From Leucobacter ruminantium (GTDB lineage Bacteria > Actinomycetota > Actinomycetes > Actinomycetales > Microbacteriaceae), in NCBI RefSeq assembly GCF_017565705.1, contig NZ_JAGDYL010000001.1, positions 62,001-126,000 of the forward strand: a stretch of 64,000 nt of DNA, in the 5' to 3' direction. The translations under genes and the position numbers were made by a program. A model generated the notes under the pieces. That model searched no databases. It was not told the origin of the DNA and saw nothing but the letters and a program-made list of their open reading frames with translations. Shown here piece by piece: positions 51,600 to 60,379 of this stretch; position 1 is the first letter of the stretch, and each line of letters starts with the position of its first letter.

Positions 51600-51653
51600 G
51601 GTTGTGGCATACGCTGGCCCTGACCGGACCAACGCCCCGAAAGGAACGCAGCA

Positions 51654-53093
51654 ATGACGCTCGACATCGCGTGGAACAGCGCCCAGGAGATCGCCCGTGC
51701 GATCAGGGCCGGCGAGATATCTCCCGAGGAAGTCGCCGAGGCGACGATCGCCCGCATCGAGAAATACGACCCGGGGCTCAATGTGTTCTCGGTCTTCGAC
51801 CCCGAACGGATCCGCGCCCAGGCTCGCGCGATCTCACGGCGACTCGCCGAGGGCGAGGACGTGGGTCCGCTCGCGGGCGTCCCATTCGCGATCAAGGACA
51901 TGACCGCGGTGAAGGGCGATCCGCAGACGGCCGGGCTCATCGCGCTCAAGGACAGCGTGCCCGACCACAATGCGGCCCTCTTCGACCGGCTCATCGACGC
52001 CGGTGGAATCTACGTCGGCAAGACCACCGTTCCCGAGGCCGGCTACGCCGTGTACGGCGAGAGCCATCTCTTCGGCGCGACGCACAACCCGTGGAAGCCG
52101 GCGCACACCGCCGGCGGGTCGAGCACGGGCTCCGCCGTGGCGGTCGCGTCGGGACTCGTGCCGATCGCGGAGGGCAGCGACGGGGCCGGCTCCGTGCGCG
52201 CACCCGCATCGCTCAACGGGATCGTCGGCTTCAAGCCCAGCCTCGCCAGGATCCCGTGCACGGTGCTGCCGACCCGATACGAGACCTGGGCCTTCCACGG
52301 CCCCCTCACCCGTACCGTCGCCGACGCTGCGCTCATGTTCCAGGTCATGGCCGGTCCCTCCGAGCAGGATCCCATGAGCCTGCCCGACGACGGCACCGAC
52401 TACCTCGCCGAGATCGAGAAGGACATCGCGGGCTTGCGCATCGCCTACTCCCCCGACCTCGGCACCGGCTACGAGATCGATCCGGAAGTCGCAGAGGTAT
52501 GCCGCCGGGCCGTCGGGAAGTTCGAGCAGCTCGGCGCGACCGTCGTCGAGGCGACCCCGCCATGGGCGCGGCCGGAGGACGCCTTCTGGCACAGCATCTG
52601 GGTGCCCGGCTTCTCAGCCGAGCGCGACCTGATCGACTGGGACGCCTGGGAGGGGCAGATCGACCCTGAGCTCATCGACCTGATCAAGGAGGCCGACACC
52701 GTCGCGGTCTCCGACTACGGACGCGCAAACCTCGCCCGGGCTCAGATGTACGAGACCTTCGTCGAGTTCATGCGGGACTACGACGTGATCGTCTCCCCGT
52801 CGCTCACGCACGCGGCGCACCCGCACGGGCAGTTCGCGCCCGACCACCTGCTGGGGCAGTCCGTGCAGCGCCAGCTGCTCGGCTGGCTGCTCACCTACCC
52901 CTACAACATGCTGACGGTGCCGGCGATCTCGATGCCGGCCGGCTTCACGGAAGACGGTCGCCCGATCGGGCTCCAGATCGCGGGCCGCAAGCTCGCGGAC
53001 GCCGAGGTGCTGCGGGTGGCGGCGAACTTCGAGCGGGTGCACAGCCCCTGGACCGACGGCGCGCGCCCGGACCTCGCCCCGTTCGAGTCGTAG
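51654..53093 (+). CDS. Amidase (amidase signature family), second copy
   Basis: 479 aa; triad Lys81 (VPFAIKDMTAV), GGSSTG (Ser156-157), nucleophile Ser180 (GSDGAGSVRAP). Clearly a different subfamily from the first amidase (typical N-terminal helix SAQEIARAIRAGEISPEEV as in AtzF/GatA-like amidases). It is preceded by the regular operator and followed by a strong bidirectional hairpin. Substrate unknown. Confidence 0.9.
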   Translation: MTLDIAWNSAQEIARAIRAGEISPEEVAEATIARIEKYDPGLNVFSVFDPERIRAQARAISRRLAEGEDVGPLAGVPFAIKDMTAVKGDPQTAGLIALKDSVPDHNAALFDRLIDAGGIYVGKTTVPEAGYAVYGESHLFGATHNPWKPAHTAGGSSTGSAVAVASGLVPIAEGSDGAGSVRAPASLNGIVGFKPSLARIPCTVLPTRYETWAFHGPLTRTVADAALMFQVMAGPSEQDPMSLPDDGTDYLAEIEKDIAGLRIAYSPDLGTGYEIDPEVAEVCRRAVGKFEQLGATVVEATPPWARPEDAFWHSIWVPGFSAERDLIDWDAWEGQIDPELIDLIKEADTVAVSDYGRANLARAQMYETFVEFMRDYDVIVSPSLTHAAHPHGQFAPDHLLGQSVQRQLLGWLLTYPYNMLTVPAISMPAGFTEDGRPIGLQIAGRKLADAEVLRVAANFERVHSPWTDGARPDLAPFES

Positions 53094-53123
53094 CGCGGAT
53101 CCCTCGCACGAGGACCGCACGAG

Positions 53124-53158
53124 CGGAGGCCCCGAACCGATATGGTTCGGGGCCTCCG
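53124..53158. terminator. Bidirectional hairpin between amidase and prpC
   Basis: Perfect 15-bp arms (53124-53138, 53144-53158), 5-nt loop, between converging genes. It can end both transcripts. Confidence 0.78.
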
Positions 53159-53226
53159 CGTGTCCCGATGAGCCGCGGCGCCGTCGGTGCGCCCGGGAGC
53201 GATGCGCGCCGACGGCTCGGCTCAGC

Positions 53227-54414
53227 TCAGCTCTGCTCGGCCGGCCGCGCGGCCGCCGCGAGCGTCGCGGCGTCGGGCACGTAGCCGGCGATGTGACGCT
53301 CATCGACGCCGTTGTAGGCCGAAAGCGGACGGATCAGCGCATTCGAGGCGGCCTGCTCCATGATGTGAGCGGTCCAGCCCGTCACCCGCGATGCGATGAA
53401 CAGCGGGGTGAAGGTGAGCGTGTCGAAGCCGATGAGGTTGTAGGCCGGGCCCGACGGGTAGTCGAGGTTCGGGTAGATCCCCTTGCGCGAGACGAACTCG
53501 CTCTCGAGCTTCGCGTAGAGCTCCGCGACGTCCTGCCTGCCGTAGTGCTCGATGAGCGTGTCGAGCGCGGCCTTCATCGTCGGCACGCGCGAATCGCCCT
53601 TCTTGTAGACGCGGTGGCCGAAGCCCATGATCTTCCGCTTCTCGGCGAGCGCCCTGTCGAGCCACGGCACGACGTTGTCGGCCGAGCCGATCTCGCTCAT
53701 GATGTGCAGCACCGCCTCGTTGGCCCCGCCGTGCAGCGGTCCCTTGAGTGCGCCGATCGCGCCGGTGACCGCCGAGTAGAGGTCGGACAGCGTGGACGTG
53801 ATCACGCGGGCGGTGAAGGTCGATGCGTTGAAGGAGTGCTCGGCGTAGAGGATCATCGAGCGGTTGAACGCGTCCACGACGATCTCCTCGGGCTCCTCGC
53901 CGAACGTCATCCAGAGGAAGTTCGCCGAGTAGTCGAGGTCGTCCCGCGGCTCGACGACGTCGAGTGCGCGGCGGCGTCGCTGACCGTAGGCCACGATCGC
54001 CGGCAGCGCCGCGTACAGGCGGATGCTGCGCGCGAGGTTCTCCTCCGGACTGCCCGACGCGTCGAGCACGGAACCGCCGCCGGTGACATCGGAGGCTCCG
54101 ATCACGCTGACCGCGGTGCGCACCTCGTCCATCGGGTGCGAGTCGAGCGGCAGAAGGTCGATCGCGGCCTTCACGTTCTCGGCGAGGGATCGATGCCGTC
54201 GCTCCTCCGCCCGGAGCTCGGCGAGCTGCGCCTCGGTCGGCAGCTCCCCGTGCCACAGCAGATATGCGACGGCCTCGAAGGGCTGGGTCGCCGCGAGCTC
54301 CTGCACCGGATAGCCGCGGTAGAGCAGGCTGTTCGTCTCAGGGTTGACCTTGGAGACCGCGGTGTAGTCGACGACGACGCCCGCAAGCCCCTTCTTGATC
54401 TCGGTTTCAGTCAT
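53227..54414 (-). CDS. prpC: 2-Methylcitrate synthase/citrate synthase
   Basis: 395 aa, the short citrate-synthase form lacking the N-terminal beta domain of GltA. Motifs GPLHGGANEAV, MGFGHRVYKKGDSR and FTPLFIASRVTGW are present. Beside prpB and prpD this is the methylcitrate synthase that joins propionyl-CoA to oxaloacetate; relaxed acetyl-CoA activity is known in the family. ATG at 54414 (MTETEIKKGLAGVVVD start). Confidence 0.92.
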   Translation of the reverse strand: MTETEIKKGLAGVVVDYTAVSKVNPETNSLLYRGYPVQELAATQPFEAVAYLLWHGELPTEAQLAELRAEERRHRSLAENVKAAIDLLPLDSHPMDEVRTAVSVIGASDVTGGGSVLDASGSPEENLARSIRLYAALPAIVAYGQRRRRALDVVEPRDDLDYSANFLWMTFGEEPEEIVVDAFNRSMILYAEHSFNASTFTARVITSTLSDLYSAVTGAIGALKGPLHGGANEAVLHIMSEIGSADNVVPWLDRALAEKRKIMGFGHRVYKKGDSRVPTMKAALDTLIEHYGRQDVAELYAKLESEFVSRKGIYPNLDYPSGPAYNLIGFDTLTFTPLFIASRVTGWTAHIMEQAASNALIRPLSAYNGVDERHIAGYVPDAATLAAAARPAEQS

Positions 54415-54457
54415 GTCGGCTCCTTTACCTGTCGACTTCGAAGTCTCTCGTCGGGCG

Positions 54458-55357
54458 CTAGCGCTCGACGGAGAAGTTGAAGACGTTCGTGTCGAAGTGG
54501 TTGTAGTCCTCGTAGTCGATGAGATCGTAGAGATCAGCTCGGTGCTGCATCTCATCGAGCTTCGAGGTGAGATGCCCCTCCTCCACGAGCGTATCGAGTG
54601 CCCTGCCCGTCGCGCCCATGGAGATGCGCAGCATCGATACCGGCCAGATCACGATGTTCAACCCGACGTCGGCCAGCTGGCGGGCGGAGAAGAGCTCGCT
54701 CTTGCCGAACTCCGTCATATTGGCGAGCAGCGGCACGTCGACCGCCTTGCGCATCGCCTCGAACTCCTCCAGCGTGCGCATGGCCTCGGGGAAGATCGCG
54801 TCGGCCCCCGCGTCCACGAGCGCCTTGGCGCGGTCGACTGCGGCGTCGAGCCCCTCGGCGGCGCGGATGTCGGTGCGCGCCATGATGAGGAAGTTCTCGT
54901 CTCGCCTCGCATCGACGGCGGCGCGGATGCGCTTCGTCGCCGTCTCCTCGTCGACGACGGCCTTGCCGTCGAGGTGACCGCAGCGCTTCGGGTTCACCTG
55001 GTCCTCGATGTGGCAGCCGGCCAGGCCCGCGTTCTCGAGCTCCTGGATCGTGCGGGCGACGTTCATCGGCTCGCCGAATCCGGTATCCGCGTCGATGATG
55101 GCCGGGAGCTCGGTCATGCGGGCGATCTGCTCGCCGCGACCGGCGACCTCGGTGAGCGTGGTCAGCCCGATGTCGGGCAATCCGAGATCGGCCGCGAGAA
55201 CGGCGCCCGAGATGTAGACGCCCTCGAATCCCTTGCGCTCGATCAGGCGCGCCGAGAGCGGATTGAACGCGCCGGGGAATCGGAGCAGCTCTCCGCTCGC
55301 CAGCTGTTCCCTGAAGAGACGGCGCTTCTCGGTCGGCGAGGTTTTGGCATACAGCAT
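54458..55357 (-). CDS. prpB: 2-Methylisocitrate lyase
   Basis: 299 aa isocitrate-lyase/PEP-mutase fold with KRCGH loop (Cys126 in NPKRCGHLDGK) and metal-binding acids in IIDADTGFGEP. Cleaves 2-methylisocitrate to pyruvate and succinate. Gene order prpD-prpB-prpC on the minus strand, 43 nt before prpC. Confidence 0.95.
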   Translation of the reverse strand: MLYAKTSPTEKRRLFREQLASGELLRFPGAFNPLSARLIERKGFEGVYISGAVLAADLGLPDIGLTTLTEVAGRGEQIARMTELPAIIDADTGFGEPMNVARTIQELENAGLAGCHIEDQVNPKRCGHLDGKAVVDEETATKRIRAAVDARRDENFLIMARTDIRAAEGLDAAVDRAKALVDAGADAIFPEAMRTLEEFEAMRKAVDVPLLANMTEFGKSELFSARQLADVGLNIVIWPVSMLRISMGATGRALDTLVEEGHLTSKLDEMQHRADLYDLIDYEDYNHFDTNVFNFSVER

Positions 55358-55390
55358 AAGTTCGTCCTTTCGAAGTGAGGAGCGCGCGTT

Positions 55391-55448
55391 CCCTGAGCCT
55401 GTCGAAGGGATCGAGTGCTCCGTCCCGCCCCCTTCGACAGGCTCAGGG
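55391..55448. repeat. REP-like inverted repeat CCCTGAGCCTGTCGAAGGG
   Basis: 19-bp perfect arms (55391-55409, 55430-55448) with a 20-nt loop between prpD and prpB. The arm sequence CTTCGACAGGCTCAGGG is a repeat I know from many high-GC genomes; it may stabilise or attenuate the operon mRNA. Confidence 0.7.
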
Positions 55449-55466
55449 GGCGGGCTCGGGAGTGTC

Positions 55467-56990
55467 CTAGAACAGACCCTTCGGGGCGGCGGCGAGGTCG
55501 AGCAGACCCGGCTTGGCGACGATGTTCAGCTCGCGCACCTCGTCGGCCGAGAGCTCGGGCAGGCGCTGCACGAGGTCGAGGAAGCGCTCGATCTCGGCGC
55601 TCTCGAGCACGGGCTCCGCCAGCAGGCGGAACTTCGCGATGTACTGCTCGCGGGCGAAGGGCCGCGCGCCCAGCGGGTGCGCGTCGGCGACGGCGATCTC
55701 GTCGACGAGCTTCGTGCCGTCGGCGAGCTCGATCTCGACGCGGCCGCCGAACGACTTCTCGTCGGGATCCTCGGAGTGGTAGCGGCGCGTCCACTCGGCG
55801 TCCTCCGCCGTGGTGATCTTGTGCCAGAGCTCGACCGTATCGGCGCGTCCGGCGCGCTCGGGGGCGTAGGAGTCGACGTGGTGCCAGCCGCCATCCTGCA
55901 GCGCGACCGCGAAGATGTACGGGATCGAGTGGTCGAGGGTCTCGCGCGAGGCGGTGGGGTCGTACTTCTGCGGGTCGTTCGCGCCCGAGCCGATCACGTA
56001 GTGCGTGTGGTGGCTCGTGTGCAGCACGATCGCCTTGATGTTGGCGGGATCCGCGAGCTCCGGGCGCTCGTTGTGGAGCTTCCGGGCGAGGTCGATCCAG
56101 GCCTGGGCCTGGTACTCGGCCGAGTGCTCCTTGGTGTAGCTGTCGAGAATGGCGCGCTTCGGCTCGCCGGGAGCCGGCAGCGGCACGTCGTAGGAGGCGT
56201 CGGGGCCGTCGAGCATCCATGCGATAACGCCGTCCTCACCCTCGTAGATGGGCGACGGCGAGGTCTGGCCGCGCATCGCGCGGTCGACGGACTCGACGGC
56301 CATCTTGCCCGCGAAGGCGGGGGCGTGAGCCTTCCACGTCGAGATCTCGCCCTTGCGGCTCTGACGCGTGGCGGTCGTGGTGTGCAGGCCCTGGCCGACG
56401 GCCTGGTAGATGGTCTCGGCGTCGAGGCCGAGGAGGGTGCCGATGCCGGCAGCGGCCGACGGGCCGATGTGGGCGACGTGATCGATCTTGTGCTTGTGCA
56501 GGCAGATCGAGCGCACGAGGTCCATCTGGATCTCGTAGCCGGTGGCGATGCCGCGCACGAGGGCTCGGCCGTCCGACCCGACGTGCTGCGCAACGGCCAG
56601 GATCGGAGGGATGTTGTCACCGGGGTGCGAGTACTCGGCGGCGAGGAAGGTGTCGTGGTAGTCGAGCTCGCGCACCGCTACGCCGTTGGCCCACGCCGCC
56701 CACTCGGGGCTCGACTTCTCGGCGGCGAGGCCGAAGATGGCGGATCCCTCGCCACCCGTCGAGACGGGGTGCGAGAGCGCCTGCGCGCGCGCCGCGACGA
56801 TGGGGCCTCGGTTGAGCGACGCGGCTGCGACCGAGGCGTTGTCGATGATCCGGTTGATGATCATGTCGACCACATCGGGCTCGACCTCGACGGGATCGGT
56901 GGCGACCTCCGCGATCTTCCATGCGAGCTGCTGCTCGCGGGGCAGATCTTCTTCGCTCTTGTAGACGCGGACGTGGTGGTTGACGGTCAT
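55467..56990 (-). CDS. prpD: 2-Methylcitrate dehydratase (MmgE/PrpD)
   Basis: 507 aa. MmgE/PrpD-family signature regions: [67 protein letters not shown]-like patch (split: [30 protein letters not shown]). Dehydrates methylcitrate to cis-2-methylaconitate. Its start overlaps the GntR stop (ATGA). Confidence 0.94.
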   Translation of the reverse strand: MTVNHHVRVYKSEEDLPREQQLAWKIAEVATDPVEVEPDVVDMIINRIIDNASVAAASLNRGPIVAARAQALSHPVSTGGEGSAIFGLAAEKSSPEWAAWANGVAVRELDYHDTFLAAEYSHPGDNIPPILAVAQHVGSDGRALVRGIATGYEIQMDLVRSICLHKHKIDHVAHIGPSAAAGIGTLLGLDAETIYQAVGQGLHTTTATRQSRKGEISTWKAHAPAFAGKMAVESVDRAMRGQTSPSPIYEGEDGVIAWMLDGPDASYDVPLPAPGEPKRAILDSYTKEHSAEYQAQAWIDLARKLHNERPELADPANIKAIVLHTSHHTHYVIGSGANDPQKYDPTASRETLDHSIPYIFAVALQDGGWHHVDSYAPERAGRADTVELWHKITTAEDAEWTRRYHSEDPDEKSFGGRVEIELADGTKLVDEIAVADAHPLGARPFAREQYIAKFRLLAEPVLESAEIERFLDLVQRLPELSADEVRELNIVAKPGLLDLAAAPKGLF

Positions 56991-57628
56991 TGCTGTCCTT
57001 CCGGGATGGAGTTCAGGATCGAGGTGAGTGCGTGATGCAGGTGCACGTGGGTGGCATGGGCGGCGAGGTCGGCGTCGCCCGCGGCGATCGCCCCCGCGAT
57101 GAGCGCGTGCTCGGAGACCGAGGCGACGAGCCGCTCCTGGTTGTCCCTCGCGAGCCTCCTGGCGCGCGAGAGGTGGGTGCGCACGTTGCGCAGGGCCTGC
57201 ACGAGGTAGACATTGTCGACGGCGGCATCGATAGCCGCGTCGAAGCGGCCGATGAGTTCGTAGTAGGCGTCGGTCGCGAGCTCCCCGCGCTCGGGGTGCG
57301 CCTCGGAGAAGGCGTCGGAGAGCTCGGCGAAGGCGTTGCGATCGCCGCGCTCAGCGGCGATCCTGGCGGCGGTCTCCTCGAGCGCGCGCCTGGCCTCGAA
57401 GAGGTCGCGGATGTCGTCGGTGTCGAAGCCGGAGACGACCATCACGCGCGGGGACTGCTGCAGGATCAGCCCATCGGAGACGAGCCGGCGGATCGCCTCG
57501 CGCATCGGCGTGCGGCTGACCCCGAGCCTCGCGGCCTGCTCGACCTCGCCGACCACGGTGCCCGGTGCGAGTTCACCGCGCTGGATCTCCTCCAGCAGCG
57601 TCGTGTACGCCCGGTCCCCCGCTCGCAT
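56987..57628 (-). CDS. GntR-family regulator (FCD domain) of methylcitrate operon
   Basis: 213 aa with N-terminal winged helix ([21 protein letters not shown]) and all-helical FCD domain ([40 protein letters not shown]). First gene of the operon and coupled to prpD, so it probably controls it. Two identical CGTATACA boxes lie upstream. Confidence 0.9.
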   Translation of the reverse strand: MRAGDRAYTTLLEEIQRGELAPGTVVGEVEQAARLGVSRTPMREAIRRLVSDGLILQQSPRVMVVSGFDTDDIRDLFEARRALEETAARIAAERGDRNAFAELSDAFSEAHPERGELATDAYYELIGRFDAAIDAAVDNVYLVQALRNVRTHLSRARRLARDNQERLVASVSEHALIAGAIAAGDADLAAHATHVHLHHALTSILNSIPEGQQ

Positions 57629-57654
57629 GCCGCACCTCCCTCGGTCACCACGAT

Positions 57655-57714
57655 CGTATACATAAAACTGCGATCAGGCAAGAGAAGCACGCAAAATAGG
57701 CCTTTACGTATACA
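57655..57714. promoter_or_regulatory. Two CGTATACA boxes upstream of the GntR-prp operon
   Basis: Identical 8-mers CGTATACA at 57655-57662 and 57707-57714, 52 bp apart (about five helical turns), in the AT-rich 100 bp before the regulator start. GTATAC-centred palindromes are common for FadR-type GntR proteins; they may allow looping. Confidence 0.5.
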
Positions 57715-57728
57715 CAGAGATCCGTGCC

Positions 57729-59540
57729 CTACCCGATGAGACTGGGCTGCAGATCCCTCAGCGTGCGCGATCGCATCATGCGGGCGACTCCGAGCGCCGA
57801 GACGAGCAGCGCGATGACGAGCACGAGGCCCAGCTTCAGCGCGGCTGAGCCGGCTTGCTCGATCACTCCCCCGTACATCAGCTGCCGCAGCCCGTCGACC
57901 GCGAACGACATCGGCAGGTAGTGGTGCAGGCTCGACAGCGGCTCGGGCAGCGTCTGCCACGGGAAGGTTCCACCCGCCGTCACGAGCTGCAGCACCATGA
58001 GCACGAGGCCCATGAACTGCCCCACGCTGCCGAGCCAGATGTTCAGCGCGAGGATGATCGCAGCGAAGGTGGCTGAGGCGAGCGCCATCATGCCGTACGC
58101 CGGCACGGGGTGGGTCACGCCGAAGCCGAGCACGCCCGCCACGATGCCGAAGAGCGCGAGCATCTGCACCCCGCCCAGCAGCGCGGGCGTGGCCCAGCCC
58201 GCGATCGTCACCCGGATCGGCGCGTAGATCGCGGTGACCGCGCGCCGCGAGACCGGCTTCAGGATGAGGAACAGCGCGTAGATGCCGATCCACGCGGCGA
58301 GGCTCACGAAGAAGGGGGCGAGGCCTGCCCCGTAGGTGCCGGCGGAGGTCACCTGCGAGGTGCGCACGTCCACGGGGTCGGCGATGTTCGCCGCCTGCTT
58401 GCCGCGCAGCTCGTCGCTGCTGTCGGGGATGCGCTCGACGCCTCCCGCGAGGCCGTCGTGCAGCCGCGAGGCCCCGTCCACGAGCGCGCCGAGCCCGGTA
58501 TCGAGCTGCCCCGCTCCATCTGCCGCGGTCGCGATGCCCGCCGTGAGCTGCGGGGTCGCATCGGCGAGCTGCCGCGCGCCGCCCGCGAGCTGCTGCGATC
58601 CGCTCGCGAGCGCGTTCAGCTGAGCGCTCGCGCTCTGCACACGGGTGTTCGCGTCGCGCAGCACCGGATCCGCCGCCGCCAGCCTGGACTGCACCGAGGC
58701 GATGACCGCGGGGTCGACGCCCGCCGCTTGGAGCTCGGCGATGATGGCGTCGCGGTCGCCTGCGAGCCGGTCGATGGCCTGCTGGCTCGCACCGGCCACC
58801 TGGTTCCCGATCTCCGCGATCTGCGCGTTGCCCGCCGAGACCTGAGCGGCGCCGCCCGCGAGCGCCTCGGTCTGCGCCGGAAGGTTCGCGGTCCCGTCGC
58901 GCAGCTGCCCGAGCCCGGCCGCGAGCTGCCCCGCTCCGGTGCGTGCCTGCTCGGTGCCCGCGAGCAGCTGCCCGGAGCCGTCGCTCGCGTCGACCAACGA
59001 GACGCGGATCTCGGCGATGCCGTCGAGCATGGTGCGCGCCGCCTCCTGGTTCACGGAGCGCACGATCTGCTGCTGGATCCGCTTCACGGCCTGCTCGCCG
59101 ATGGTGGAGGCGAGATAGCTGTTCGCGTCGTTGGTGGTCAGGACGACGTCGGCCTGATGGGGGGTGTCGCTGCGAGACGACTCGAGCGCCTGCGTGAAAT
59201 CCTCGGGCAGCGTCACCGAGAAGTCGTAGAGCCCGCTCTCGACCCCCTCGGCGGCCTGCTTCGCGCTGACGCGCTTCCAGTCGAAGCTGCCGTCCTCGAT
59301 GAGGTTCTTCGCCACCTCGTCTCCGACCGAGCGCACGGTGTCGCCGTGCTGCACGCCCTCGTCGGCGACGACCAGCGCCACGGGCACCTGGTCGAGCCGG
59401 GCATAGGGATCCTGGTTCGCCCACAGGTAGAGGCCGCCGTAGAGCAGCGGCACGCACATGAGCGCGACGAAGGCGAGCCTCGCCATGGGGGTCGCCCAGA
59501 GCCTCGCGAACTCGGCTCGGATCAGCTGAGGGATCTTCAT
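57729..59540 (-). CDS. YhgE/Pip-family ABC-2-type membrane protein
   Basis: 603 aa. One N-terminal helix (LAFVALMCVPLLYGGLYLW), a long extracytoplasmic region of about 370 residues with heptad-like Ala/Gln/Leu repeats (coiled coil, many GAxQL motifs), and five or six C-terminal helices. The YhgE/Pip family includes phage-infection protein relatives and type VII secretion-associated proteins; here it is paired with an ABC-like protein. ATG at 59540 overlaps that gene's stop. Confidence 0.85.
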   Translation of the reverse strand: MKIPQLIRAEFARLWATPMARLAFVALMCVPLLYGGLYLWANQDPYARLDQVPVALVVADEGVQHGDTVRSVGDEVAKNLIEDGSFDWKRVSAKQAAEGVESGLYDFSVTLPEDFTQALESSRSDTPHQADVVLTTNDANSYLASTIGEQAVKRIQQQIVRSVNQEAARTMLDGIAEIRVSLVDASDGSGQLLAGTEQARTGAGQLAAGLGQLRDGTANLPAQTEALAGGAAQVSAGNAQIAEIGNQVAGASQQAIDRLAGDRDAIIAELQAAGVDPAVIASVQSRLAAADPVLRDANTRVQSASAQLNALASGSQQLAGGARQLADATPQLTAGIATAADGAGQLDTGLGALVDGASRLHDGLAGGVERIPDSSDELRGKQAANIADPVDVRTSQVTSAGTYGAGLAPFFVSLAAWIGIYALFLILKPVSRRAVTAIYAPIRVTIAGWATPALLGGVQMLALFGIVAGVLGFGVTHPVPAYGMMALASATFAAIILALNIWLGSVGQFMGLVLMVLQLVTAGGTFPWQTLPEPLSSLHHYLPMSFAVDGLRQLMYGGVIEQAGSAALKLGLVLVIALLVSALGVARMMRSRTLRDLQPSLIG

Positions 59541-60274
59541 GCGCGTTCCTCCCCCGTCGGCGCCTCGGCCGAGGCGCCAGCGGCGTGCTCGGGGCGGTGG
59601 GGAGCGGCGCTGGACGCGTGCGCGGCGGAAACCGCCTCGCGGGAGGCCCGCAACGGCGACACCTCGCCCGTTCCCCAGCCTTCGGGGTGCGCATCGATCG
59701 CGGCGCGCGCCGCGAGTCCGGCGATCACCAGCACGGCGGGCCCGCGCTCGGCGATCTCGCAGGCGATGCTCCACCACTGCTCGGGGTCGCCCCCGTGCCG
59801 ATCGGGAGAGACGAGCACGATGCCCTCGACGCCCGGCCTCCGCAGAGCGAGCTCGCAGAGCGCGCGCACCCTGGCGCCCGGGTCGAGATCGGCCATCGGC
59901 GTCTTGGCCTCACCCGTGAGCCCGAGGTGCTCGAGCTCACGGCGCACCGCGTGCGGACCGCGGGCGAGCCCCGCGAACATCAGCTCCTCCGCGACGACGT
60001 CGGCGAGCCGCACGTCTCCGTGCGGCTCGCTCACGTCGGGGGCGTCGACGAGCGCGATGCGATCCCTCAGCGCGCGCCGATCCGCCTCTCCATCGATCGT
60101 CACCTCTCCCGTGTCAGGGCGCATCCGCCCCGACACGATGAGCCCCATCACGGTCGGCCGCTGCGCCGTCTCGGCCTCCACGAACACCGCGGTGCCCGAA
60201 CTCATCCCGACGTCGCTCGCCGGAAGCGCCCGGCCGCCCGGCCCCTTGCTGATACCCGTTGCACGCACGTACAT
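59537..60274 (-). CDS. Degenerate ABC ATPase-like partner protein
   Basis: 245 aa. Residues 1-190 follow an ABC nucleotide-binding domain outline (PDTGEVTIDG switch, LDPGARVRALCELALRRPG at the signature, GIVLVSPDRHGG at Walker B), but the Walker A region reads VEAETAQRPT with no GxxGxGK and the LSGG serine/glycines are gone. It should not hydrolyse ATP. Start ATG at 60274. Coupled to the YhgE/Pip gene, suggesting a structural subunit. Confidence 0.65.
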   Translation of the reverse strand: MYVRATGISKGPGGRALPASDVGMSSGTAVFVEAETAQRPTVMGLIVSGRMRPDTGEVTIDGEADRRALRDRIALVDAPDVSEPHGDVRLADVVAEELMFAGLARGPHAVRRELEHLGLTGEAKTPMADLDPGARVRALCELALRRPGVEGIVLVSPDRHGGDPEQWWSIACEIAERGPAVLVIAGLAARAAIDAHPEGWGTGEVSPLRASREAVSAAHASSAAPHRPEHAAGASAEAPTGEERA

Positions 60275-60379
60275 CGGAACCCCGCCCCTCTGCCTCTTCA
60301 AACCCGCTGATTCTACTCCTCGCGCACGCTGCGGTGCACGGGCGGCTCGCGGATGGCGAGAGGGAGGCGGGCCGCGGGC

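Noticed and set aside
53227-54414. Second housekeeping citrate synthase
   Set aside because: Short form and prpB/prpD neighbours point to methylcitrate synthase.
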